The notes under the pieces were generated by a model. The model was not told the origin of the DNA and searched no databases. It worked only from the letters and a program-made list of their open reading frames with translations. Shown one piece after another: positions 1-10,082 of a DNA stretch of 64,000 bases. Each line of letters begins with the position of its first letter. Positions within the stretch are counted from its first letter, which is position 1. Origin of the DNA: Clostridium sp. NkU-1 (lineage in GTDB: Bacteria; Bacillota_A; Clostridia; Lachnospirales; Lachnospiraceae); contig BBDR01000019.1 of the NCBI GenBank assembly GCA_001312405.1, positions 14,421 through 78,420 of the forward strand, given 5' to 3'. The position numbers and the translations under genes are program-made.

Positions 1-1185
1 CCGGCTTTGCTCCATTGCTTCTGCCAGAGCGTGAAGTTCTTCCTCTGTCATGAATTTAGCAAAGGAGCATTTATAGGTTCCGTCTTCATTGACAGCTAAA
101 TAAGCCAGACCCTTTGCACCAAAGCCCTTTGCATATTCCACCAGGGCGTCGATTTTCTTACGAGGCATGGCTCCCTGTCCTTCGGCATTGATACCCCGGA
201 CAGAACCGCCGTTTTCAAGCGCGCCCTTGAACACTGCAAATTCTGTATCCTTTACTACATCGGAAACATTTTTAAGCTCCATTCCAAAACGCATATCCGG
301 CTTGTCGGAACCAAAGCGGTCCATGGCTTCTCTCCAGGTCATTCTCGTAATTGGAAGCTGGATATCAAACCCACAGATTTCCTTAAATAATTTCTTTAAC
401 AGCCTTTCATTGACTTCCAGCACATCCTCCACATCCACAAAGGACAGCTCCATATCGATCTGGGTAAATTCCGGCTGTCTGTCGGCACGGAGGTCCTCGT
501 CACGGTAGCATCTTGCCAGCTGGAAATAACGGTCATAACCGGAACACATCAGCAGCTGCTTAAAAAGCTGGGGAGATTGGGGAAGTGCATAGAAAGAGCC
601 TGGGTGGACACGGCTTGGAACCAGATAGTCCCGGGCGCCTTCCGGTGTGCTCTTAATAAGGGTCGGTGTTTCGATCTCCAAAAAGCCTTCTTCTGCCAAA
701 AATGCCCTTGTTAAGGTGGCAACCTGGCTTCTCACCCTGATGTTCTTCTGGATATCCGGTCTTCTAAGATCCAGGAAACGGTATTTTAATCTCAGTTCTT
801 CCTTTGTCTTGCTGTTCTCTTCGATTGGGAAGGGAGGTGTTTCGGATTCGGAAAGGATCCTTAAGCTCTTTGCCCGCACTTCAATGGCACCTGTGGCCAG
901 GTTCTCATTAACGCCTCCTGCCCTTGTCTCCACTTCGCCGGTCACTGCAATGACAAACTCGCTTCTTAATTTTTCAGCCTTTGCAAAGCTCTCAGCACCG
1001 CAATCGCTTTCCTCAAAAATGATCTGCAGAATTCCGGAACGGTCTCTTAAATCAACAAAAATGATTCCTCCCTTATTTCTGCTTTTCTGTACCCAGCCCA
1101 TAATCGTTACTTCACTGCCTACATTGGCTTTTGTAACCTCTGTGCATCTATGGGATCTTTTTAAGCCTAACATTGACTCTGCCAT
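1..1185 (-). CDS. aspS: Aspartyl-tRNA synthetase, N-terminal 395 residues (cut by window edge)
   Basis: Charges tRNA-Asp with aspartate in the cytoplasm. The minus strand reads open from an ATG at 1185 to the window edge. The N-terminal OB-fold anticodon-binding domain (about residues 1-110) is followed by the class II core, with motif 2 recognisable as FYQLARCYRDEDLRADRQ-like sequence (here YFQLARCYRDEDLRADRQP) and EFTQIDMELSF after it. The bacterial insertion domain begins near the left edge. The family is about 590 residues, so roughly the last third lies outside. No frameshift is seen in this part. A GAGGAAAT ribosome site precedes the start. It lies just downstream of hisS on the same strand, a common Firmicutes pairing. 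Confidence 0.93.
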   Translation of the reverse strand, partial: MAESMLGLKRSHRCTEVTKANVGSEVTIMGWVQKSRNKGGIIFVDLRDRSGILQIIFEESDCGAESFAKAEKLRSEFVIAVTGEVETRAGGVNENLATGAIEVRAKSLRILSESETPPFPIEENSKTKEELRLKYRFLDLRRPDIQKNIRVRSQVATLTRAFLAEEGFLEIETPTLIKSTPEGARDYLVPSRVHPGSFYALPQSPQLFKQLLMCSGYDRYFQLARCYRDEDLRADRQPEFTQIDMELSFVDVEDVLEVNERLLKKLFKEICGFDIQLPITRMTWREAMDRFGSDKPDMRFGMELKNVSDVVKDTEFAVFKGALENGGSVRGINAEGQGAMPRKKIDALVEYAKGFGAKGLAYLAVNEDGTYKCSFAKFMTEEELHALAEAMEQSR

Positions 1186-1271
1186 AATTTCCTCTTTCCT
1201 GCCCCAAGCTTTCCGGCATATAACTATGCCCTTAGGGCGTTCCTCCTGATATATTTACTAAAGTGTATTGC

Positions 1272-2529
1272 TTATCGAACTTCCTTGTAAAACTCTTTAA
1301 ACAGCGTATAACCTTCCTTCTGAAGGCTTTCTTTCTGGAATTTCTTATTTTTATTCATCTGGGAAACCAGAACGGTCACACCCTTTGCCCGTTCTTCCAT
1401 TGCCTCTTTGACAGCTTCGTTCATCACATCATCACCGGCACCCTTTTCGATTAAAAAGGCAACCTTTTCTTCCTTTCCGGGAACTGTAAAGCCCTCATCC
1501 ATCAGGATGGTGATGATCCGCTCAAATCCAATGGAAAAACCGCAGGCAGGCGTATCCATGCCTGTGAATTTGCCGATCATCTTATCGTAGCGGCCGCCGC
1601 CTCCTACGGAGCCGGGAAAACCATCTACCTGGATTTCAAAAATGGTTCCGGTATAGTAAGACATTCCTCTCACCAGGGTTGGATCAAATACGATGTGAAA
1701 CTGGCTGGTGGTAATCTGGCTCACACTGTCAATAATAGCCGCCAGGTTTTCTGCCTGTTCCTGATCCATCGCCTCCTTTAAGGTGGTGCCCAGACTGCGC
1801 ACTCCGGCAGCATCGGGTGTTACCGATTCAAAAAGGGATAGATATTTCCTAATTTTTTCTTCATCATAACCTGCTTCTGCCAGTTCCTTTGCCACGCCCT
1901 CCATACCGATCTTGTCCATCTTATCCAGAATGATGAACACCTGGTCATAAGCTTCTTCCGGGAAGCCGCAGAAGGCAGCCATTCCCTTTAAGATATTCCG
2001 GTCATTGATTCTTACGGTATATCCTTTAAATCCAATCTTTCCCAGTAAGGTTGTGGTAGCCAGGATAAGCTCGATCTCTGCAAGTCTGGTGGAATCTCCC
2101 AGTATGTCGATGTCGCACTGGACAAACTGTCTGAAACGTCCTTTCTGGGGACGGTCCGCCCTCCATACGCTTCCCATCTGAAGGGATTTAAAGGGAGCGG
2201 TCAGGGACGCAGCGTTATTGGAATAATATCTGGATAAGGGAACGGTCAGGTCATACCGGAGACCGCTGTCAACCAGATCATTTTCCGCCTGTGCTGTCTC
2301 CAGATTTAACTTTTCTCCCCGTTTCATGATCTTGAAAATCAGCTTTTCATTATCTCCGCCCTGTTTGCTGGTCAGGTTCTCGATGTGCTCCACACAGGGA
2401 GTCTCGATGGAATGAAAGCCGAAGCCTCCATAGGTTTCACGTATCTGGTTCATCACATATTCCCGTACCTGCATCTCGGCGGGAAGAATATCCTTCATTC
2501 CGGTAACCGGTTTCTTTTTTTAATGCCAT
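1272..2529 (-). CDS. hisS: Histidyl-tRNA synthetase (start region frameshifted)
   Basis: Charges tRNA-His. The class II core is clear from the GMKDILPAEM start region, the RYDLTVPLSRY motif, RPQKGRFRQFVQCD and the histidine-A motif VRGMSYYTG; the C-terminal anticodon-binding domain follows. As printed, the frame opens only at an internal ATG at 2498. Just upstream, ATG GCA TTA and an A run at 2515-2521 would encode MALKKKPVTGMKDI if the run were six A rather than seven, which is the usual start in Clostridia. I therefore place the start at 2529 and treat the seventh A as an error. About 418 residues, normal for the family. Confidence 0.93.
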
Positions 2530-2659
2530 TTCGTTCACTCCGTTATTTTCTTAATTTTATAGGGAAATACCCTGCGGGTATATAGGAAACACCCTTTAAG
2601 TATACCTTTATGCCCAAAAAGCATGGGCAGGACTTATGAAATCATGCCTCTATTGTAAA

Positions 2660-4115
2660 TTACATTTCTAATTTTGCAAGCATTTTTTTCTTTTCTTTCC
2701 AGCATTTCATCGATTCTGGTGATATACTGTTCCACATCTTTGACATTTTCCACCCGTTCCAGACGGTTCTCTGACGGGAACACCACCTTTGTGGTGGTTC
2801 CTGCCCCACAGGCCATAATGGTCTGCTTTTCTTCCATAATTAAAATATTATAGATACAGGCTTTGCCTGGAAGGGAATAGCCCACGTTTTCAAAATTACC
2901 GGCCATGTTTTTCTGGCGGTAAAGGTAATACGGCTCCTGTCCCATGCTCCTTGCATAGGAGGCGGTTAAATCTATCATTTCCTGGGTATTGGTGATCTTT
3001 AAATCCCCGTATTTTTCCTTAAACATGTTAAGGCGGGCCGCACGTTTGATGGCAAGGGAATGAACGGTAATGCCATCCGGCCCAAGAGCCTTTATTTCCT
3101 CCATGGTACGGGTCACATCTTCCATGTCCTCTTCCGGCAGCCCGATGATTAAGTCCATGTTGATGTTGTCAAAGCCCAAAGACCTTGCCATAAAATACCG
3201 GTCCTTTACCATGTCCACGGTATGGCGGCGGCCGATGATGTCCAGGGTTTCCTGCTTCATGGTCTGGGGATTGATGGATATACGGGTCACACCGTGGTCT
3301 TTTAGAACCTGAAGCTTTTCCATGGTAATGCTGTCCGGGCGTCCGGCCTCCACGGTAAATTCCTTGACCCCGGTAAAATCAAAGGTCGCTTTCAGCCTGG
3401 TTATCAGCTTATCCAGATGAAGGGCGGAAAGGGAGGTCGGAGTACCTCCGCCGATATAGACCGTATCCAGGGTCCTTCCTGCCATTTTCTTTGCCGTATA
3501 ATCCATTTCCTTAAATAAAGCTTCCAGATACTGTTCCATGCGTTTTTCCCATTGTCCTATGGGAAAAGAAGTAAAGGAGCAGTAAAGACAGGTGGTAGGG
3601 CAGAATGGAATGCCTACATACAAGCTGTAACCGTGACTGTAATCAATGGCGGAAATGAGTTCCATCTCCCGCCCGGCAATTTCCAGGCTTAAATCTATTT
3701 TTCCGTCACTGGTCAAATAGGTATCCTTCATGTATCTGCGGACGTCCCCGTCCGTATATCCTTCCAAAAGCTTTGTCATGGCTATTTTGGTTGGCCGGAT
3801 TCCCGTTAAAGTCCCCCAGGGAAGTTCTTTCCCCGTAAGCTCCTTAACCATGACATAAAGCATCCGTTTGATCCGGTTCTTGGTTTCAAAACGGTCGGTA
3901 AAATCCACTTTTGTGGAGGAAGAGCTTTGAGTCTCCTTCTCAAAATCCTGGATCATCAGCTCAAAGACAGATTCCCCCGTCCTGCCCCGGACAAGAAGAC
4001 GGTACGTCTCTTCTGGGCTTTCCTTGTGGACAAAGCCCTCTCCCGGATAAAACGCCATCAACAGCTCCCGGATATCCTGCTCAAAGGACTGGTCGTCTAA
4101 TATTAATCCTATCAT
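2660..4115 (-). CDS. hemZ: HemZ-type radical SAM oxidoreductase (coproporphyrinogen III dehydrogenase-like)
   Basis: A HemN-family radical SAM protein of the HemZ branch, annotated as oxygen-independent coproporphyrinogen dehydrogenase. The cluster motif is GIPFCPTTCLYCSF (CxxxCxxC plus the extra C) near residue 170, followed by DTVYIGGGTPTSL and the IDLIIGLP-like stretch NMDLIIGLPEEDM. The N-terminal ~150 residues are the HemZ-specific extension. The printed frame runs on to 2634, but the T run at 2683-2689 appears one base long; with six T the protein ends MLAKLEM and stops at 2660, which looks more natural. It sits between hisS and the MBL-fold gene, a conserved Lachnospiraceae neighbourhood. 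True substrate is not shown by sequence. Confidence 0.85.
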
Positions 4116-4119
4116 GTGT

Positions 4120-4186
4120 TTTCCTCATTTTCGTCCATGTTTTTTTGGACATACAGGGATACCCGCAGGGTGTTTCCTCATTTTCG
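4120..4186. repeat. Pair of 14-bp direct repeats upstream of hemZ
   Basis: The 14-base string tttcctcattttcg occurs at 4120-4133 and again at 4173-4186. Between them lies a degenerate copy (4159-4177) of a 19-base sequence also found, inverted, at 2563-2581 (18 of 19 bases match). On the minus strand these repeats sit in the leader of hemZ. Confidence 0.7.
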
Positions 4187-4206
4187 CCCATGCGTTTTAA
4201 TACTTC

Positions 4207-4851
4207 CTATCCTCTGTATGATGCCACCGGATTATATACTTTTTCATGGCCAATGGTGGTCGCCTCGCCATGGCCCGGATAAACAAGAATATGGTCAGGC
4301 AGGACAAAAAGCCGTTCCTTTATGGAGCTTAAGATCATGGACTGGTTTCCCGTAGGAAAGTCTGTTCTTCCCAAAGACTCCAAAAAGAGGGTATCCCCGC
4401 TTATAAGGATGTTTTCCGACTCGATCAGGTAGCAGACCGAACCAGAGGTATGGCCTGGGGTAAACAAAACCTGAAAGGTCATTCCTGCAAGAGAGAGGAT
4501 GGCTCCATCCTCCTCATATCTGTCTGCATGAACCGCATAAGCCTTGCCAAAAGAAGAAGACAAATTGACGGACGGATCTGCCAGCATTTCTTTTTCCTTT
4601 TCCCCGGCATAAATTTTTATCTCAGGAAATGCCTCTTTTAAATCTTTCACAGCTAAAATATGGTCAAAATGCCCATGGGTCAGTAAAATCGCCTCAGGAA
4701 CCAGTGAAAGCTCCCGGCACACCTCCAGGATATGTGCTCCGTCTGCGCCCGGATCCACGATCACTGCCTTTTTAAGGGACTCCCGGTATATGACATAGCA
4801 GTTGGTTCCAATCTGGCCCACAGGAAAGGTCTTTATTCTGAAATCACTCAT
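4207..4851 (-). CDS. MBL-fold metallo-hydrolase (glyoxalase II-like)
   Basis: A 214-residue metallo-beta-lactamase-fold hydrolase. The metal ligands are visible: THGHFDH near residue 58 (HxHxDH), the later ligands in TPGHTSGS, SGDTLF and YPGHGE. Small stand-alone proteins of this type resemble hydroxyacylglutathione hydrolase (GloB) but the true substrate is usually unknown. The frame is intact. It is co-oriented with rel upstream and hemZ downstream, with 91 bases of unusual spacer before hemZ (see the short direct repeats there). A cytoplasmic thioester hydrolase role is inference only. Confidence 0.8.
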   Translation of the reverse strand: MSDFRIKTFPVGQIGTNCYVIYRESLKKAVIVDPGADGAHILEVCRELSLVPEAILLTHGHFDHILAVKDLKEAFPEIKIYAGEKEKEMLADPSVNLSSSFGKAYAVHADRYEEDGAILSLAGMTFQVLFTPGHTSGSVCYLIESENILISGDTLFLESLGRTDFPTGNQSMILSSIKERLFVLPDHILVYPGHGEATTIGHEKVYNPVASYRG

Positions 4852-4942
4852 GTTCTTATCTCCTAACTGAAATTATCTTTATGTAACTCTGGTACAAGCA
4901 TATCCACCGGGCTCACAGCTGGCGCAAAAAGAGAAAACTGCG

Positions 4943-7269
4943 TTATCCCGCAGTCCTCTCAATGTCTATGACTCCTTCGATTTGTCTCAGCTTGTCAACC
5001 AGCTTCCTCAGCTCTTCCACGCCATGAGTATCAAAGGTCATGGTAATGGTGGCCTTGCCCTGCTTGTTGGTTCTGGAGTTCATGGAGGTGATATCGATCT
5101 GCCTCTCTGTAAACACCTTGGATATGTCCACAAACATTCCGATCCGGTTATTGGCAAATATCTTGATTTCCGCGGAATACCGTTCCTTGGTGTCCTCGCC
5201 CTCTGCTTCCTGCCATTCTGCGTCAATGAGACGGTTCCGTTCGTCCTCCGGCAGGTTTAAGACGTTGACACAATCTGTCCTGTGGATGGAAATCCCACGT
5301 CCGCGGGTCACAAAGCCTACGATCTCATCTCCCGGCACAGGGCTGCAGCACTTGGAAAAGCGGACCGCAAGGTCGTGAATTCCCTTTACCACGATACCGC
5401 TGCCGGAGCGCCTCTTGACCGGCAGCCTGTTGCCCATATCCTCTATGTCATTTAAAATACTGTTATCCGTAACGTCCTTCTTAAGCTTCTTATTCCGCTC
5501 ATCCACCATCTTATTGATGACCTGGCCCTCTTTTAAGCCCCCGTGTCCGATGGAGGCAAGAACGGATTCCCAGTCGCGGAACGCATAGCGCTTCATGACC
5601 TTTTCCTGGTATTCCGGCTTGCTGATCTCAGAATAATTGATTCCCTTTGTCTTACAGTAGCGGTCCACCATTTCCTTGCCGCGAAGGATGTTATCTTCTT
5701 TCAGTTCTGTTTTAAACCACTGGTTGATCTTGTTCTTGGCCTGAGTGCTTTTCACGATGTTCAGCCAGTCCCGGCTGGGCCCCCTGCTGTTCTGGGAAGT
5801 GATGATCTCCACCTGGTCGCCGTTTTCAATCACATATTCAATGTTTACCAGTTTTCCATTGACCCTGGCTCCCACCATCTTGTTGCCTACCGCACTGTGT
5901 ATGGAGTATGCAAAATCAATGGGCGTGGAGCCGGCAGGAAGATTCTTCACATCCCCTGAGGGGGTAAAGCAGTAAACACTGTCGGAGAATAAATCCAGAT
6001 CTCCCTTTACCATGTTTAAGAATTCCTTGTTATCGGACATGTCCTTCTGCCATTCCAGGATCTGGCGCAGCCAGCTCAGCTTCTCTTCCTCTTTGCCTGC
6101 TGCCACTTGTCCGCTTCCGCTCTCCTTATACTTCCAGTGAGCAGCAATTCCGTATTCTGCGGTACGGTGCATATCATAAGTACGGATCTGGATCTCAAAG
6201 GGCTGCCCATTGTTTCCGATCAGAGTGGTATGAAGGGACTGGTACATATTGGGCTTTGGCATTGCGATATAATCCTTGAAACGGCCGGGAATAGGCTTAT
6301 ACATCTCATGGATCACTCCAAGGGCAGCATAGCAGTCCTTTACGCTTTCAACGATAATACGCACTGCAAACAGGTCATAAATCTGGTCCAGAGTCTTGTT
6401 CTGGTTCACCATCTTCTTATAGATACTGAAAAAAATGCTTCACCCGTCCATCTACCCTGGCTTCAATGCCGCCGGTCCTTAAATGTTCCTGTACCTCATC
6501 TACAATGCTCTTTACAAAGGTTTCCCTGGCATCCTTTTTTTAAAGATATTTTCTCAGCCAGCTCATAATATATCTCCGGCTGCAGATATCGTAAGGACAG
6601 ATCATCAAGCTCGATCTTTATTTTGGAAATACCTAGGCGGTGGGCAATGGGAGCATAGATTTCCATGGTCTCCTTTGCCTTTTCCTTCTGTTTTTCCGGT
6701 TTCATGTACTGAAGCGTCCGCATGTTATGAAGGCGGTCCGCCAGCTTGATGATGATGACGCGGATATCCTTTGCCATAGCCAAAAACATTTTCCTTAAGT
6801 TTTCAGCCTGGATCTCCATCTTATCCATGGACCAGGATATCTGGGTCAGTTTGGTGACGCCATCCACTAAAAGGGCCACCTCTTCCCCAAATTCCGCCTT
6901 CAGCTCATCTAAGGACATGATGGTGTCCTCTACCACATCATGAAGGATCCCTGCGGCAATGGTTTCTTTATCCATCTCTAAGTCAGCCAGTATAATGGCA
7001 ACACAAAGAGGGTGAATGATATACGGTTCACCCGATTTGCGTCTTTGGTCCTTATGCGCTTCATCCGCAATACGATATGCCTTTTCTATCATGGTGATAT
7101 CATCGGAAGGGTGATATCTCCTTATGCTGTGGACCAGCTCTTCATAAAGCACATCCGGGCTGGTGAAATCAGCCGGAGCCTCCAGATCCACATCCACCTT
7201 CCGCTTCTCCGGACATTCGTTTTCCAAAGCCGCCAAATTATTCTTTTCCATTATTGGACTATCTGCCAT
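4943..7269 (-). CDS. relA: Bifunctional (p)ppGpp synthetase/hydrolase, Rel/SpoT family (two frameshifts)
   Basis: Makes and degrades the stringent-response alarmone (p)ppGpp. The N-terminal HD hydrolase domain shows YIIHPLCVA and ILHDVVEDT, and LADRLHNMRT. The synthetase domain shows GRFKDYIAMPKPN and YQSLHTT. A TGS domain (VYCFTPSGDVKNLP) and a C-terminal ACT domain follow. The reading frame slips twice, at the T run 6535-6541 and the A run 6429-6435; both read seven where six restores the continuous protein (KDARETFVKSIVDEV then VKHFFSIYKK). Corrected length is about 775 residues, typical for long RSH proteins. With both domains having intact motifs, a bifunctional Rel is most likely. Confidence 0.93.
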
Positions 7270-7340
7270 ATGCCGTCACCCTTTTGTAGCATTCCTGGTT
7301 TTCACCTATTTTTAAACGTAGTTATCATTCATTATAATTA

Positions 7341-8318
7341 TTATTGTCGAAAAATGCAAATATTTTTTTCTTTCTCTCCTTCTTCAAGGAAAGCTCCTTC
7401 CAGTGCATACCGGTTCATCTGCCTTAAATCCGCCTCTGTAAATCCCATGTGTTTCTTAATAAGCTCAGCTTCTTTTTCCAGTGTGGTATCTGAAACAGTC
7501 ATGTTATCCGTATTGTAGGTAACCCGGATTCCCCTGTCATAAAAGGCCTTTAAAGGATGCTCCTTAATGGATGGAACAGCCCTTGTCTGAAGGTTGCTGA
7601 TCACACACATCTCTAAGGTAATCTTTTCCTTTTTTAGAAGGTCCATACATGCTTCCGACTTGATTGCGGCACATCCGTGTCCAATTCTTTTTGCTCCGTA
7701 ATGAACCGCTTTTATGATATTTTCATAATCGCCGCACTCTCCTGCGTGTATGGTAAAGGGAACGCCGTTTCTGCCGGCCTTCTTAAATAAAGGCTCGAAA
7801 TGCTCCATGGGGATCATCCCTTCCGGTCCTGCAAGGTCCACCCCAACAACGCCCTTCCCAAGATAAGCCCTGGCAATCTCAAAGGTTTCCTCATTTTCCC
7901 GGTCAGGCCCGTTTACCATGGCACAAAGAAGGACTCCTGCCTTTAAAGGAGATTTGCCTGCTCCCTTATTCACCCCTCTTATTACCGCTTCTACTGCCCG
8001 TTCCATTGTCAGGCCCTTATTTCTATGAAGCTGGGGTGCAAAGCGGATCTCACTGAGGATAAGGCCCTGGGAGGCCAGCCGCTCTGTTAAATAAAAGGCT
8101 GCCAGCTCCAGAGCTTCTTCCGTCTGAAGCAGCTGTCCCGGTAAGTCAAAGCACTTTAAATAATCCACAAGGCTCTCACAATTTTCTCCTGCTACCAGGC
8201 TTTTTCTTCCGCCCTGTCCTTCAAAATCATATCCGATCTGCTCGGCAAGCAGCCTTACCGTATCAATGGTCAAGGAGCCGTCCAAATGCAGATGGAGGTC
8301 TGTTTCCAGTAGTTTCAT
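7341..8318 (-). CDS. add: Adenosine deaminase
   Basis: Deaminates adenosine to inosine in purine salvage. Zinc and catalytic motifs are present: DLHLHLDGS at the N-terminus (HxH), TIHAGECGDY, RIGHGCA and YNTDN near the C-terminus. I choose the ATG at 8318, preceded by AAAGGAGGAATCGTT, rather than the in-frame codon seven residues upstream. The C-terminus is uncertain: the T run 7363-7369 may be one base long, in which case the protein ends with EKIFAFFDNNNYNE and stops at 7325. About 325 residues, normal for the family. Confidence 0.9.
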   Translation of the reverse strand: MKLLETDLHLHLDGSLTIDTVRLLAEQIGYDFEGQGGRKSLVAGENCESLVDYLKCFDLPGQLLQTEEALELAAFYLTERLASQGLILSEIRFAPQLHRNKGLTMERAVEAVIRGVNKGAGKSPLKAGVLLCAMVNGPDRENEETFEIARAYLGKGVVGVDLAGPEGMIPMEHFEPLFKKAGRNGVPFTIHAGECGDYENIIKAVHYGAKRIGHGCAAIKSEACMDLLKKEKITLEMCVISNLQTRAVPSIKEHPLKAFYDRGIRVTYNTDNMTVSDTTLEKEAELIKKHMGFTEADLRQMNRYALEGAFLEEGEKEKNICIFRQ

Positions 8319-8433
8319 AACGATTCCTCCTTTAGTCAATAAAAATATCTTACCATATTACGGGAAAAGTAACAATTATTCTTTGAGCAGACTATTTTAC
8401 TATCCTGCTCAAAATGAAGAACTTTCATGAAAA

Positions 8434-8464
8434 AAACGTGCCCCATTAAAAAAAGGGCACGCAA
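8434..8464 (-). terminator. Rho-independent terminator of the peptidoglycan-recycling operon
   Basis: On the minus strand an inverted repeat CGTGCCC / GGGCACG closes around an A/T loop and is followed by seven T. It lies about 80 bases past the nagZ stop, so it ends the murQ-nagZ transcript. Confidence 0.8.
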
Positions 8465-8490
8465 ACCATACGTTAAAAAGGAGATCACCA

Positions 8491-8556
8491 TGTCATCCAT
8501 CTGGATGCCATATGCGGTTCCATGGAATTCCCCCTTTTACAGTCTCACTTCTTAAA
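8491..8556 (+). other. Possible 21-residue small ORF
   Basis: On the plus strand AAGGAGATCACC precedes ATG with good spacing. The frame encodes MSSIWMPYAVPWNSPFYSLT plus serine and stops at 8554-8556, overlapping the antisense end of nagZ by 12 bases. Nothing else supports translation, and no family is recognised. It may be chance. Confidence 0.25.
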
Positions 8557-10066
8557 CAATGGCACAACCGCCTCAAAGGATTGTATGCTGTATTCATATG
8601 CCGCTATTTTATCAACCCCATCCCCGACTTCGTCCAGGTCATAGGGATTACGGAACGCTGCCATAACCATGGGTATCTTTAATTTTTCCAGTTCTTTTGC
8701 AAGGGAACTCTGTCCACGGTTTAAATGTCCATTGTAGGTGCCGAGCACAAGATTTGTATATTTCTTACTTCTTACTTTTTCCAGTATTTCGTTTATTTCT
8801 CCGGAATCCGGATCTATGGAAAAAGAATATGCATCTCCTCCAAACCTTTTCTGCATAAATGCGGCAAACAGCAGATCATCCATTAAGCGGCTGGAGGCCA
8901 AAGTGGAACGATAGGCATAACAGCTTAAAAATACAGGATTTTTTCCCAGCAGATGGCCATACCCTCTTTTCCGGTTTGTAAACCGTATGCTGTCGCGAAA
9001 GAGTGACTTTACAAACTGCTCCGGTTCTTTTCCTGATTTTTTTCCCGTATCTACATTGGGTGAAGCATGCCTTTTCTTGTATGCAAGGATCCGCTCCACA
9101 GCATCGTCTATCCGGGATATGGGAATCTCGCCGGATTCCACTGCTTTTTCTATTTCCCTTGCCGCTTCCGCCGCAAGGCCTGCCGTATGGGAAATGAATA
9201 TTAAATCAACGCCTGCCATAATGGCCTTTTTCGCTCCGAAAGCAGTACCAAAATATTCTTTGATGGCATTCATCTCCAGGCAATCCGAAATCACCAGTCC
9301 CTGAAAGCCCAGCTTTTTTTCTCAGTATTCCCTGAATCATGGTCTCTGACATGGTTACCGGCAAATTTTCCTTTTCGATTCTTGGAAACAGTATGTGAGC
9401 AAGAGTTACCGCCGGAGCTCCCCTCCGGAAAGCTTCTTTAAACGGAATCAGTTCCTCCTTTTCCAGTTCTTCATAGGATTTTCCGATACAGGGCAGGGAA
9501 AGATGGGAATCCACCGCCGTATCCCCATGTCCCGGAAAATGCTTTACCGAACACATGATTCCGGAATCCAGATACCCTTTCACCATTTCACAGCCGTATT
9601 CGGTTACTATTGCGCTGTTTGGGCCAAAGCTTCGCACTCCGATCACCGGATTATCCGGATTGTTATTAATATCCAGAACCGGAGCCAGATTGAAATTGAT
9701 CCCCAGCTCTCTTAATTCCTGCCCCGTAAGCAGTGCCGCCTCATATGCATTTTCCTTATCTCCGGTCTGTGCAAGGGCCATTGCTCCTGGTATGTTGACC
9801 GATCCTTCCGGAAGTCTTCTTACAACTCCCCCCTCCTGGTCAATGGTGATAAAGGCATATTCTCCGGTTTCTTCTTTTACCAGCTTTTGAATGGAATCAC
9901 AAAGTACCCTCAGCTGATCCCTGCTTTCAATATTATGGGAAAACAATATAACGTTCCCTACTTTATACTCTCTTACCAGCCCTATCATTTCTTCACTTAA
10001 TTCCCCGGCTGGAAAGCCTGCCACCATCATCTGTCCGATCTTCTGTTTTAATGTCATTTCCATCAT
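8545..10066 (-). CDS. nagZ: Beta-N-acetylhexosaminidase, GH3 family, NagZ-like (one frameshift)
   Basis: Removes non-reducing terminal GlcNAc from peptidoglycan fragments. GH3 features: FITIDQEGG, VIGVRSFG, KHFPGHGDTAVDSHLSLP (substrate-binding KH and the Asp-His catalytic dyad loop of NagZ enzymes) and, after the frameshift, ISDCLEMNAI with the nucleophile aspartate. The frame slips at the T run 9314-9320 (seven, six expected; ILREKLGFQGLVISD-like sequence is restored as RKKLGFQGLVISD). The C-terminal domain of ~200 residues matches the longer Firmicutes form (Bacillus subtilis YbbD). I start at ATG 10066, six to eight bases past AAGGGGTGA and directly after namZ. No signal peptide is evident, so the enzyme is probably cytoplasmic here. 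Confidence 0.9.
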
Positions 10067-10082
10067 ACTCACATCACCCCTT

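Noticed and set aside
167..1249. Plus-strand open frames across 167-508 and 647-1249
   Set aside because: They are antisense shadows of aspS, which reads cleanly on the minus strand and has clear synthetase motifs.
6420..6545. Split rel gene considered as separate hydrolase and synthetase proteins
   Set aside because: Two one-base corrections restore the normal continuous RSH linker, and the same error type recurs throughout the window.
8500..8535. Cluster of CATATG, CCATGG and GAATTC resembling cloning-vector sites
   Set aside because: These are short palindromes that occur by chance; no other vector sequence is nearby.
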